Source: Robiginitalea sp. (lineage in GTDB: Bacteria > Bacteroidota > Bacteroidia > Flavobacteriales > Flavobacteriaceae). Taken from it: a DNA stretch of 47,002 nt. Shown here piece after piece: positions 1 through 6,980 of this stretch (its first letter is position 1; the number at the start of each line of letters is the position of its first letter). Location: contig JAHEJJ010000017.1 of the NCBI GenBank assembly GCA_024638915.1, forward strand, positions 1 through 47,002, in the 5' to 3' direction. Under the pieces are notes generated by a model. That model searched no databases. It worked only from the letters and a program-made list of their open reading frames with translations, and was not told the origin of the DNA. The position numbers and the translations under genes are program-made.

Positions 1-12
1 ATCCTTCTCCAT
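1..12 (-). CDS. Start of a gene cut by the left edge (possibly an anti-sigma factor)
   Basis: An ATG on the minus strand at position 12 opens a frame reading M-E-K-D before the window ends, 48 bases after the stop of the ECF sigma gene on the same strand. In Bacteroidota the gene after an ECF sigma factor is often a FecR-type anti-sigma factor. That identity is inferred from position only; four codons prove nothing. Confidence 0.25.
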
Positions 13-60
13 AATTCGTACTTCTTATCTTAATAACAACTCAATCCCTGTTTTTCCTGA

Positions 61-585
61 TTATTTTATCTTAAATCCTTCCAAACCCTCTTTTAAAGCG
101 TTAAAAGCACTATAAATCCGGTATTCTACTACCTTTCGGGTTACTCCTAACATGGTGGCGATCTCCTCGTGTTTTTTACCCTCTACCTTGTTGAGTAAAA
201 AAGCTACCCGTTGCTCCTCTGTTAAAGTAGCGAGCACGGCCTGGTACTTTTGCAGGTATTCCTCTTTTTCCATAAGGAATTCTGGGTTTTCAGAAGTGTA
301 GGATTTGGGCTTGCCTTGCTGGTATTTGAGTACCACCTTCTGATGCTTGATCTCGTTGAGCATCATATTATTGGCCACCTTGTAGAGGAAGGCCCGTGCG
401 GAGGACAATTTTATTTTTTTACAATTCTCCCAAAGTTTGACAAAAGCTTCCTGGGCCTTGTCATTAGGATCCAGATTCGTTCCGTATTTATAATAAAGAT
501 AATCGTGCAGTTCCCGGGCGTATTTCTCATATACCCCCGAAAAAACTCGTTGATCGCATATATCCTCGTGCAGGTCTTTGTTCAA
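61..585 (-). CDS. ECF-type RNA polymerase sigma-70 factor
   Basis: A 174-residue extracytoplasmic-function sigma factor that would direct RNA polymerase to a small regulon. Region 2 spans about residues 18-90, with the helix DPNDKAQEAFVKLWEN and the promoter-opening stretch around RAFLYKVANNMMLNE. Region 4 spans about residues 115-165, with the helix-turn-helix HEEIATMLGVTRKVVEYRI. There is no C-terminal extension. The start codon is TTG; a stop codon lies in frame a few codons upstream and no in-frame ATG sits before region 2, so TTG is the only reasonable start. A possible anti-sigma gene begins just downstream. The gene diverges from two Asp-rich lipoproteins, which could be its targets, though nothing in the sequence proves this. 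Confidence 0.9.
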   Translation of the reverse strand: MNKDLHEDICDQRVFSGVYEKYARELHDYLYYKYGTNLDPNDKAQEAFVKLWENCKKIKLSSARAFLYKVANNMMLNEIKHQKVVLKYQQGKPKSYTSENPEFLMEKEEYLQKYQAVLATLTEEQRVAFLLNKVEGKKHEEIATMLGVTRKVVEYRIYSAFNALKEGLEGFKIK

Positions 586-699
586 TGCAGGTGGAAAGAT
601 TTATTTAAAGGTAGAAAAATATTTTTTTAAAAAATATCAGGAATTTTCAGGACTAAGTTGTTTTAGTAGTAAAACTATTAATCGCTTAATTGAAATATT

Positions 700-1773
700 A
701 TGAGAAAGAATCTTAAATTACTTATTGCATTGGTATTCAGTCTGGCCCTGCTCAATACGGCATGCCGCTCTGAAGAATCCGAGTTTATTGAAGCCCCACA
801 GAACGAATCGCTGGAAGCTAATTCCAGGATCGCAGACCTGCTGCAAAGAACCGCACAAAACGATGGCTCCGATGATAACATCATTGATAATGCGAGCTGT
901 CTGGACATCGAATTACCCGTGACGGTCAATGTCAATGGCCTTGAAATAACCATCGACAGCGAGGAGGATTTGGAACTTATCGAAGATATTTTTGATGAGT
1001 TTGATGATGACATCGATGAACTCGAAATTTTCTTTCCTATTACCATCATCCTGGCCGACTTCACCCCAGTCACGATCAAAAACTTTGATGAACTGGAAGA
1101 TCTCGCCGAGGATTGTTTAGGGGAAAATGAGGATGATGAGGATATTGAATGTGCTGATATTCAATACCCTGTCCAGGCCAGTATCTTTGATACTAATAAT
1201 GAATTGATCGGGACCCTTTCTATCGATGACGACGAAGAACTCTACTTGTTTATCGAAGATCTCGACGACACCCAGATTGTAACCATAGGATTCCCTATAG
1301 AGGTAATACTTTCTGATGGAACCGTTGTTGAAGCGTCTAACCTTGACCAATTGGAAGACATTCTGGACAATGCCGACGACGACTGTGATGAAGACGATGA
1401 CAATGATTACAATGACGATGATTGTGAGAATTGCGATACTGAATTATTGACCGATGTTCTGACCGGTTGTTCAGATTGGTATGTGGACAAGTTGGAAAGG
1501 AATGATATGGACCTGGATGAAGAATACACCGGATTCTTATTTAGTTTTTCGGCCGAAGGTGATATCGAAGTGACCGATGGAGTAGATATTTTCCAGGGTA
1601 GTTGGGAAAGTTCAGGTAGCGGAAACAATATGGTGGTGACTATTAATATCCCCGAATTGCCAGACTTCAATGATGATTGGAACCTTCATGAGATCGAGCA
1701 GGAAGGTGATGATTATGAGGTAGATCTGCGCCTGGGTGATGACCGACTACGATTTGAAAGTGATTGTCAATAA
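700..1773 (+). CDS. Asp/Glu-rich lipoprotein with two internal repeats
   Basis: A 357-residue exported protein with a lipoprotein signal peptide (hydrophobic residues 7-18, Cys at 22 in LLNTAC). The mature part is very acidic. Two similar units of about 85 residues (roughly 68-150 and 150-230) share a pattern of Cys-aspartate, PV, a short strand with N..L.G/E, DEEL or DLEL, FPI..IL.D.TPV/GTV and a closing LDELEDL or LDQLEDI. A spacer of Asp-Asp tracts follows (about 228-245). A C-terminal domain (about 250-357) has W-Y-V, F-L-F-S-F-S-A-E-G and G-S-W motifs like a small lipocalin-like beta domain. That last domain resembles the whole mature part of the next gene, so the two are paralogues. Function is unknown; the acidic tracts might bind divalent cations. 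The family is not recognised by name. Confidence 0.85.
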   Translation: MRKNLKLLIALVFSLALLNTACRSEESEFIEAPQNESLEANSRIADLLQRTAQNDGSDDNIIDNASCLDIELPVTVNVNGLEITIDSEEDLELIEDIFDEFDDDIDELEIFFPITIILADFTPVTIKNFDELEDLAEDCLGENEDDEDIECADIQYPVQASIFDTNNELIGTLSIDDDEELYLFIEDLDDTQIVTIGFPIEVILSDGTVVEASNLDQLEDILDNADDDCDEDDDNDYNDDDCENCDTELLTDVLTGCSDWYVDKLERNDMDLDEEYTGFLFSFSAEGDIEVTDGVDIFQGSWESSGSGNNMVVTINIPELPDFNDDWNLHEIEQEGDDYEVDLRLGDDRLRFESDCQ

Positions 1774-1781
1774 GACCTTTT

Positions 1782-1804
1782 AAAGGGGGTCGCCGACCCC
1801 CTTT
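1782..1804 (+). terminator. Strong GC hairpin between the two lipoprotein genes
   Basis: Positions 1782-1792 (AAAGGGGGTCG) are exactly complementary to 1794-1804 (CGACCCCCTTT), with the stem running into a short T run. The hairpin lies 9 bases after the first lipoprotein stop and 37 before the next ATG, so it probably ends or attenuates transcription between the two genes. Confidence 0.7.
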
Positions 1805-1840
1805 TAAGATTTAAAGTAACAGTTCCAAAAATATAACACT

Positions 1841-2320
1841 ATGAAAAAGAATGTGATTTATCTATTCGGCTTGTTTTTCCTGTTCGTACTCGTTGGGTGT
1901 ACTTCAGATGATAATGAAAATCCCAACAACCTCAATGCCCAAATCGAGGAAGTCACCGATCTGGCCGTTTCCGGTAATTGGATTGTCACCAGCTTTATAG
2001 ATTCCGGAGTGGATGAAACCGATGATTTTGATGGTTATGTCTTTTCCTTTAATGCGGATGGCTCACTCATGGCTACCAATGGTGCGAACACCGTAGAAGG
2101 CAGCTGGTCTGTCACCGGAGATGACAGCTCTGACGATAGCAGTGATAGCGATGACAGCAGCGATGACGTAGATTTCAACATCTTTTTTGCCTCTCCAGAC
2201 AGTTTTAGTGAGTTGAGTGAAGACTGGGAGATTGTTTCCCGTTCCAACAGCAGGATAGAGCTGATTCATATCAGCGGCGGTAATGGAGGAACAGACTCAC
2301 TCGTTCTTGAGAAGAACTAA
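1841..2320 (+). CDS. Small lipoprotein, paralogue of the C-terminal domain of the preceding gene
   Basis: A 159-residue lipoprotein: signal peptide residues 1-19, lipobox LVGC with Cys 20. The mature protein carries W-I-V-T-S-F-I, DGYVFSFNADGSL and VEGSWSVTG, matching in order the C-terminal third of the lipoprotein at 700-1773. A Ser/Asp run (SSDDSSDSDDSSDD, about residues 91-105) interrupts the domain as a flexible acidic linker. The ATG follows a short A/T-rich leader, and a clear terminator lies downstream at 2440. It is probably a periplasmic or surface lipocalin-like protein of unknown ligand. Its position opposite the ECF sigma gene suggests a common stress or envelope regulon, which is inference. 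Confidence 0.85.
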   Translation: MKKNVIYLFGLFFLFVLVGCTSDDNENPNNLNAQIEEVTDLAVSGNWIVTSFIDSGVDETDDFDGYVFSFNADGSLMATNGANTVEGSWSVTGDDSSDDSSDSDDSSDDVDFNIFFASPDSFSELSEDWEIVSRSNSRIELIHISGGNGGTDSLVLEKN

Positions 2321-2439
2321 GCCTGCTTAGAAAGAAGACTCCTTTAATTACAAAAGCCCCTTCCAGGAAGTCTTCGCCTTTGAAACCTTGCATTATATGT
2401 AAAGAGGTGTTTTACTAAAAATGAACAGGTTTTGCGATG

Positions 2440-2471
2440 CTGCCCCGATACAATTCGGGGCAGTTTTGTTG
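2440..2471 (+). terminator. Rho-independent terminator
   Basis: CTGCCCCGA (2440-2448) pairs with TCGGGGCAG (2455-2463) around the six-base loop TACAAT, followed by TTTTGTTG. This ends the lipoprotein transcript and lies inside the apparent N-terminal extension of the next reading frame, arguing that the regulator starts later, at 2509. Confidence 0.85.
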
Positions 2472-2508
2472 TATATTTAATCTGAATGAAATTCTTAATC
2501 CTTCCAAG

Positions 2509-3129
2509 ATGATAGAAGTTCCTGGCTATTTATCGCACCTCGATCCGAAACTATTGGATAGCATTCGAAGCACGGCCATATTAAAAGAATTACCAAAGAA
2601 CACAGAAATCCTGAGAGAGGGTCAGTATATAAAAGTGATACCCCTGGTTTTAAAAGGCTTGATAAAGGTTTTTACCCGTTATAAGGACCGTGAGTTGTTG
2701 CTTTATTACATTCAGCCTGAGGAGAGTTGTATTATGTCTTTTTCTGCCTCGCTTGGAAACGATCCAAGCAGTATCTATGCCGTGGCTGAAGAAGATACTA
2801 AAGCACTTCTATTACCTGTCCGTGAAGTCCAAAAATGGATCGTGAACTATCCAGGCATGAACCGTTTGTTTTTTCAGCAATACAAACAGCGATACACCGA
2901 ATTACTAGACACGATTCATCATGTTATGTTCGACAAAATGGACAAACGGCTCTACCAGCATTTACTGACCAAATCCGAAGTAAAAAGTCAAAACCCCTTA
3001 ACGATCTCACACCAGCAGCTGGCCGATGAGCTGGGCACGGTCAGGGAAGTGATCAGCCGGGTGATGAAAAAACTTGAAACCGAAGAATTGGTTAAACAAC
3101 ATAGCAACAGGATTGAATTGTTGAAATAG
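2509..3129 (+). CDS. Crp/Fnr family transcription regulator
   Basis: A 206-residue transcription factor: N-terminal cyclic-nucleotide-binding-like beta barrel (about residues 5-120), dimerisation helix (about 115-145), C-terminal winged helix-turn-helix (about 155-206) with TISHQQLADELGTVREVISRVMKKLE. It lacks the N-terminal Cys cluster of oxygen-sensing Fnr, so it is probably not a 4Fe-4S sensor; the effector is unknown. A longer frame opens at 2437, but a strong terminator (2440-2471) lies inside it, and the homologous region begins at the ATG at 2509 (M-I-E-V-P-G-Y). The stop codon overlaps a perfect dyad resembling a CRP-type operator, upstream of two small membrane protein genes. Such regulators next to DUF2892 genes suggest a redox or sulfur role, which is inferred. 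Confidence 0.88.
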   Translation: MIEVPGYLSHLDPKLLDSIRSTAILKELPKNTEILREGQYIKVIPLVLKGLIKVFTRYKDRELLLYYIQPEESCIMSFSASLGNDPSSIYAVAEEDTKALLLPVREVQKWIVNYPGMNRLFFQQYKQRYTELLDTIHHVMFDKMDKRLYQHLLTKSEVKSQNPLTISHQQLADELGTVREVISRVMKKLETEELVKQHSNRIELLK

Positions 3130-3143
3130 TGACCTAAGTCACT
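3128..3143. promoter_or_regulatory. CRP/Fnr-like operator dyad
   Basis: AGTGACCTAAGTCACT is a perfect 6-4-6 palindrome containing GTGA-N6-TCAC, the core of the classical CRP site. It overlaps the stop codon of the Crp/Fnr gene and lies about 40 bases upstream of the next small gene, where a weak TATTTTG element is centred near 3168. That spacing would suit activation from a site near -41. Binding by the adjacent regulator is inference. Confidence 0.45.
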
Positions 3144-3180
3144 GCACAGATGTTGGAAGAATACTATTTTGGACGATGAA

Positions 3181-3279
3181 ATGATGAGAAAGAAGCTTTT
3201 GAAACTTGGATTGGTATGTATACTATGTATTATCCTAGTGACTGGAATCGTCTTGCTCGTTCAAAAATTGTTCAACTAA
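3181..3279 (+). CDS. Small single-pass membrane peptide (32 aa)
   Basis: A short frame starting with two consecutive ATG codons encodes M-M-R-K-K-L-L-K-L-G followed by a hydrophobic stretch (GLVCILCIILVTGIVLLV, about residues 10-27) and a basic tail ending QKLFN. It has the form of a single transmembrane helix with a positively charged N-terminus. It lies 51 bases after the Crp/Fnr stop and ends 12 bases before the DUF2892 ATG, on the same strand, so it fits as the middle gene of a three-gene unit. No family is recognised; translation is unproven. Confidence 0.5.
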   Translation: MMRKKLLKLGLVCILCIILVTGIVLLVQKLFN

Positions 3280-3291
3280 AATTTTACACTG

Positions 3292-3501
3292 ATGAAAAAA
3301 AACATGGGTTCCACAGACCGAATTATACGATTTGTAGTTGCTGCCATAATTGCAGCTCTTTATTTCAGCGGTACGATTACCGGAACACTGGGGATTGTCC
3401 TTTTGGTTTTGGCGGGTGTTTTCGTGCTTACCAGCTTTGTGAGTTTTTGTCCGCTGTACGCTCCTTTCGGAATATCGACCTGCAGTACTAAGCAAGAGTA
3501 G
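3292..3501 (+). CDS. DUF2892 (YgaP-like transmembrane domain) protein
   Basis: A 69-residue inner-membrane protein that is essentially one DUF2892 domain. The N-terminal MGSTDRIIRFVVAAIIAALYF is the usual amphipathic entry and first helix, followed by a second helix (GTLGIVLLVLAGVFVLTSFVSFCPLY). The tail PFGISTCSTK carries a Cys, and another Cys lies at the helix end. In many bacteria this domain is fused to or next to rhodanese-type sulfurtransferases. Here it stands alone, downstream of a Crp/Fnr regulator and a small membrane peptide, and is likely coexpressed with the latter. Biochemical function is not established. Confidence 0.85.
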   Translation: MKKNMGSTDRIIRFVVAAIIAALYFSGTITGTLGIVLLVLAGVFVLTSFVSFCPLYAPFGISTCSTKQE

Positions 3502-3565
3502 ATGAAATTTTTGGGTATTTCGATTCTGATGCCTTCTAAATTTTGTATAGCTTACAAATCGACGG

Positions 3566-4084
3566 CTAATTGCGTGTAAACACGATGCGGTCACCGATCT
3601 CTAAACCCCACTGAGACCTTAGTCCGGCATTGATTTCCAAAACATACCGCACGGGCACCTGGGAAGAGATTCCCGATTCGTCCATGGCCTTGGCATGGTC
3701 TTGATAGCTCGCAATTTTCAGCTCATCATCTATAAAAATAATATCGAGGTCGAACTCGGTGTTCTTCATATAAAATGAATGCATGCCCACATCGTCGAAT
3801 ATAAAAAGCATACCCTGGTTTTTATCCATGCCCGAGCGGTACATCAGTCCGGTACTGGTTTCGTATTCCGTATCGGCTATCTCAATATCGATCTTAGCGA
3901 GAACAGACTCGGTCCCTGTCTGGTAAACCGACAGTTCTCCTTCTCTTGTAAAAGTAACTTCCGGGGTTTCTATAGCCTGTTTTGGAGGAGCATCTTTACA
4001 TGCGCCCAGGTTTAACAATAACCAGCCTGCCAGGGAGAGACCAATAATCGATTTACAACTCATAGGTTTATGCTTTTTTGGCAA
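3566..4084 (-). CDS. DUF192 family lipoprotein
   Basis: A 172-residue protein with a lipoprotein signal (Cys 29 in LNLGAC) and a DUF192 domain over about residues 60-172. Typical family features are visible: GLMYRSGMDKNQGMLFIFD, HSFYMKNTEFDLDIIFID and VRYVLEINAG near the end. The domain forms a small beta barrel; its function is not known. The annotated ATG overlaps the 3' end of lgt by 17 bases; an alternative ATG at 4063, starting at MSCKSI, lies just after the lgt stop and still gives a complete signal peptide. It sits directly after lgt, whose product attaches lipid to such proteins. Confidence 0.88.
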   Translation of the reverse strand: MPKKHKPMSCKSIIGLSLAGWLLLNLGACKDAPPKQAIETPEVTFTREGELSVYQTGTESVLAKIDIEIADTEYETSTGLMYRSGMDKNQGMLFIFDDVGMHSFYMKNTEFDLDIIFIDDELKIASYQDHAKAMDESGISSQVPVRYVLEINAGLRSQWGLEIGDRIVFTRN

Positions 4085-5030
4085 CAGGCCTTAAAACAAA
4101 ATAGAGGCCGATGATGATAAAGGGAATGCTCAACCATTGACCGGTAGACAAGAGCCCAAGAGACTCTTCAAAACCACCCTGACTTTTTTTAACAAACTCG
4201 ACAAAGAAACGGATCGTCCATAATAAAATCAGAAACAGTCCAAATAGAAATCCAGGTTTTTGGCCCTTATCCGTTTTCCAGTAAAGCCAATAAAGGAAGA
4301 TGAATACAAATATGTATGCTATTCCTTCGTACAACTGTGCCGGATGCCTGAAAGGGATCGCCTGTAGGTATTCTGCAAATTTAGGATCTAGTTCAAGTGC
4401 TTTATAAGCGGCATCGGCTGTTCTCTCTTGTGTGATCTGAAGCGCCTTATATGCTGGCATATCGTCTGAATCCCTCACAAATCGTGTTCCAAAAATAAAG
4501 GACTCGTCGGTAACTTTGCCATTGATCTCAGAGTTGAAAAAATTGCCTAATCGTACCATAAACGCCCCCAGTGATATAGGGATGACAACGCGGTCGAGCA
4601 CCCATAGCAGTTTTAGATCTTTATACTTCCGGGTAAGTAAATACATACCGACAATCACGCCAATGGCCGCGCCGTGACTCGCCAGACCGGTAAAGCCCGA
4701 AAATTCGTAGCCGTTGATCAGCCCGAACAGTGCACTGCCCGACTTCTCCCGTATCGGTAAGAGAATTTCTGCCAGATGGTTTTTATAGTACGCCCAATCA
4801 TAGAAGAATACATGGCCCAGGCGGGCTCCCAACATAGTAGCCAATACCGTGTAGATAAAAAGGGCATCTAATTGTTTTTCGGTCTTCTTTTCCTTTTCAA
4901 AGATTTGCTTCATCAAATACCAGCCGACGGCAAAGGCGATGATCCAAAGCAGGTTGTAATATTTGATCTGTAAAGGCCCCAGGCTGAACAGAGTGTCGTT
5001 GGGGTTCCATATGATGCCTAGAAAAAACAT
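4068..5030 (-). CDS. lgt: Prolipoprotein diacylglyceryl transferase
   Basis: A 320-residue inner-membrane enzyme that transfers diacylglycerol from phosphatidylglycerol to the lipobox cysteine of prolipoproteins, the first step of lipoprotein maturation. About seven hydrophobic segments are visible. Family landmarks include LASHGAAIG (the conserved His-Gly segment), the Lgt signature around RLGNFFNSEINGKV, and HPAQLYEG. An insertion of about 40 residues after the signature (FVRDSDDMPAYKALQITQER and following) makes it longer than E. coli Lgt and is typical of flavobacterial forms. It is upstream of, and overlaps, the DUF192 lipoprotein gene. The window encodes at least nine apparent lipoproteins that would depend on it. 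Confidence 0.96.
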   Translation of the reverse strand: MFFLGIIWNPNDTLFSLGPLQIKYYNLLWIIAFAVGWYLMKQIFEKEKKTEKQLDALFIYTVLATMLGARLGHVFFYDWAYYKNHLAEILLPIREKSGSALFGLINGYEFSGFTGLASHGAAIGVIVGMYLLTRKYKDLKLLWVLDRVVIPISLGAFMVRLGNFFNSEINGKVTDESFIFGTRFVRDSDDMPAYKALQITQERTADAAYKALELDPKFAEYLQAIPFRHPAQLYEGIAYIFVFIFLYWLYWKTDKGQKPGFLFGLFLILLWTIRFFVEFVKKSQGGFEESLGLLSTGQWLSIPFIIIGLYFVLRPVAKKA

Positions 5031-5105
5031 TGAGTGGATTTAAAGGGGCTAAGATAGTAAAATAGAAAGTGCATTGTGGCAGGTATAGCTAATATTACTA
5101 GGGTG

Positions 5106-5246
5106 CCGGATCATAGCCGCTGCCTCCCCAGGGCGCTGGAGCGACAAGAAAATGTATAGTATACATTTTTAGCGACAGGCGAGATGGCGCGCTGGCGAGT
5201 TGTCATCCCTTTAAGGAACCGGATCGTAACCGCTGCCTCCCCAGGG
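5106..5246. repeat. 28-bp direct repeat: the yidD 3' end duplicated downstream of the gene
   Basis: Positions 5106-5133 and 5219-5246 match at 26 of 28 bases. The right copy is the coding end of yidD ([12 protein letters not shown] then stop). The left copy, read on the minus strand, encodes [12 protein letters not shown] followed by its own stop TAG. Both differences within the repeat are synonymous in that frame. The 85 bases between hold an inverted repeat and an AT-rich palindrome. This looks like insertion or recombination at the end of yidD that regenerated an intact gene. Confidence 0.75.
5149..5169. repeat. AT-rich perfect palindrome flanked by 7-bp direct repeats
   Basis: AAAATGTATA (5149-5158) and TATACATTTT (5160-5169) are exact reverse complements around a single G. 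On either side stands AGCGACA (5140-5146 and 5171-5177), so the palindrome resembles a tiny insert with target duplication. It could also serve as a hairpin downstream of yidD. Confidence 0.65.
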
Positions 5247-5256
5247 ATGACAACTC
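5197..5256. repeat. 14-bp inverted repeat around the yidD 3' end
   Basis: GAGTTGTCATCCCT (5197-5210) is the exact reverse complement of AGGGATGACAACTC (5243-5256). The right arm lies inside the yidD coding sequence and the left arm begins right after its stop, so the last dozen codons can fold into a long stem-loop. Confidence 0.7.
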
Positions 5257-5432
5257 CCGATCCTTTTGATCGACAGCCACCCGCCTTTAAAAAGGCCATG
5301 TTTTTGAAGGGCTTCTACGGTATAATGTGAGCAGGTAGGAGTATACCGGCAGCTTGCCGGTAGCAGGGGGGAAATCAATTTTTGATATATCCTGACCAAA
5401 AACACGAAAGGAGCGATCAAAATTTTTTTCAT
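5211..5432 (-). CDS. yidD: Membrane protein insertion efficiency factor YidD
   Basis: A 73-residue protein of the YidD (DUF37) family, a small membrane-associated protein thought to assist YidC-mediated insertion of inner-membrane proteins. The conserved pattern is complete: an N-terminal amphipathic helix ([20 protein letters not shown]), the Cys set [10 protein letters not shown], a helix [19 protein letters not shown] and the signature [15 protein letters not shown] chose the ATG giving MKKILIAP; an ATG three codons upstream is also possible. The final codons are duplicated beyond the stop. Downstream come lgt and the DUF192 gene; upstream is cysS. It is normally near rnpA and rpmH, so it is relocated here, as in many Bacteroidota. 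Confidence 0.93.
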   Translation of the reverse strand: MKKILIAPFVFLVRIYQKLISPLLPASCRYTPTCSHYTVEALQKHGLFKGGWLSIKRIGSCHPWGGSGYDPVP

Positions 5433-5483
5433 ACCTGTCAATTCTTGATGATTCGGGTGCTGATTTTAATGATTACAGGAGGA

Positions 5484-6965
5484 TCAGGAAATGATAAAAC
5501 TGGTGCCATCCTTACCGTCCTTGAGCTGAATACCCAAATCCAATAATTGATCCCGGATCTTGTCTGACGTGGCGAAATCTTTGTTCGATCGTGCATCATT
5601 CCTCAATCCTATTAAGACATCTACTACCCCGGCAAGTAATGCGGAATCGCCGATGCCTTCTTGCTTATTTTCCAGTCCGAGAACATCGAAAACAAAAGCA
5701 TGCATTGTTTCTATTAATAGCTCAAGATCTGCCTTGCCGATCTTTTCCTTGCCCTCACGGATCTGGTTGATATGTTTCACCGCCTCAAACAGTTGAGCGA
5801 TAAGAACGGGGGAGTTGAAATCATCGTTCATCGCATCGTAGCACGATTGTTTCCACCTACCAATGTCGAAATCGGTGTTGTCTGATACTTCAAGTTTTTT
5901 AAGCGTTTCAAAGGAGTCCATCAAACGTTTATACCCTTTTTCGGAGGCCTCCAGCGCGTCGTTACTCAGATCGAGTATGCTGGTATAATGCGCCTGCATC
6001 ATAAAGAATCGCACTACAGCAGGGGAAAAAGCCTTGCTGAATATTTTATTTTCACCGCTGAATATCTCGTTGGGAAGTATATTATTGCCGGTCGATTTGG
6101 CCATTTTCTTCCCATTGAGGGTAAGCATATTGGCATGTAGCCAGTAGCGTACCGGCGGACAGCCAAAATGAGCTTCCGCCTGGGCAATCTCACATTCGTG
6201 ATGTGGAAATTTCAGGTCCATTCCACCGCCATGTATATCGAATGTTTCCCCCAGATATTTGGTGCTCATCGCAGTACATTCCAGATGCCAGCCGGGAAAA
6301 CCGTCACCCCAGGGCGATGGCCACCGCATAATATGCTGAGGTTCCGCTCTTTTCCAAAGGGCAAAATCCTGGGGATTTCTTTTTTCACCCTGTGCCGTCA
6401 ATTCCCTGGTATTGGAGATCATATCTTCCAGTTTCCTGCCACTGAGTTTGCCGTAATGATTTTCTTGATTGAATTTGTTCACGTCGAAATAGACAGAACC
6501 GTTAACTTCATAGGCCAGGCCTTTTTCCAGAATATCCTTTATGATCTCTATTTGCTCGATGATATGCCCGGTAGCCGTGGGTTCAATGCTGGGTGGAAGA
6601 AAGTTGAACTTATCGAGGATCTCATGAAAATCGACGGTATACCGTTGTACGACCTCCATGGGTTCGATCTGCTCCAGACGGGCTTTCTTGGCGATTTTGT
6701 CTTCCCCCTCTTCTGCATCGTTTTCCAGATGACCGGCATCGGTAATATTCCTAACATAACGAACTTTATATCCGAGGTGCCTGAGGTATCTGAAAATCAT
6801 ATCAAAAGACATAAACGTCCTGCAGTTCCCGAGGTGAACATTGCTGTAGACGGTCGGGCCGCAGACATACATCCCGATATAACCTTCATTTAAGGGTTCA
6901 AAATCCTCTTTTTTACCGGTAAGTGAATTGTATACTTGTAAGCGCTGGCTTTTATATAGCTGCAT
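5484..6965 (-). CDS. cysS: Cysteinyl-tRNA synthetase
   Basis: A 493-residue class I aminoacyl-tRNA synthetase that charges tRNA-Cys in the cytoplasm. The HIGH motif appears as HLGN at residues 44-47 and the KMSKS motif as KMAKS in [12 protein letters not shown]. Zinc ligands are visible as Cys 35 (MYVCGPT), the Cys in [10 protein letters not shown] and the His/Cys in PHHECEIAQ. The C-terminal part carries the DALR-type helical domain ([20 protein letters not shown]) and the end [12 protein letters not shown]. Length is normal. It follows folE by 15 bases on the same strand, so the two are likely cotranscribed, with yidD and lgt possibly reading on. Confidence 0.98.
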   Translation of the reverse strand: MQLYKSQRLQVYNSLTGKKEDFEPLNEGYIGMYVCGPTVYSNVHLGNCRTFMSFDMIFRYLRHLGYKVRYVRNITDAGHLENDAEEGEDKIAKKARLEQIEPMEVVQRYTVDFHEILDKFNFLPPSIEPTATGHIIEQIEIIKDILEKGLAYEVNGSVYFDVNKFNQENHYGKLSGRKLEDMISNTRELTAQGEKRNPQDFALWKRAEPQHIMRWPSPWGDGFPGWHLECTAMSTKYLGETFDIHGGGMDLKFPHHECEIAQAEAHFGCPPVRYWLHANMLTLNGKKMAKSTGNNILPNEIFSGENKIFSKAFSPAVVRFFMMQAHYTSILDLSNDALEASEKGYKRLMDSFETLKKLEVSDNTDFDIGRWKQSCYDAMNDDFNSPVLIAQLFEAVKHINQIREGKEKIGKADLELLIETMHAFVFDVLGLENKQEGIGDSALLAGVVDVLIGLRNDARSNKDFATSDKIRDQLLDLGIQLKDGKDGTSFIIS

Positions 6966-6980
6966 TGCAGACGGAAACGG

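Noticed and set aside
2437-2508. N-terminal extension of the Crp/Fnr gene
   Set aside because: It contains an intrinsic terminator and has no similarity to the family.
5111-5299. 62-codon minus-strand frame overlapping the end of yidD
   Set aside because: It reads yidD in another frame and passes through the palindrome; the meaningful remnant is the duplicated yidD tail in a different frame.
6168-6893. 241-codon plus-strand open frame
   Set aside because: It lies entirely opposite cysS, whose aminoacyl-tRNA synthetase motifs are certain; the antisense protein has no recognisable domain.
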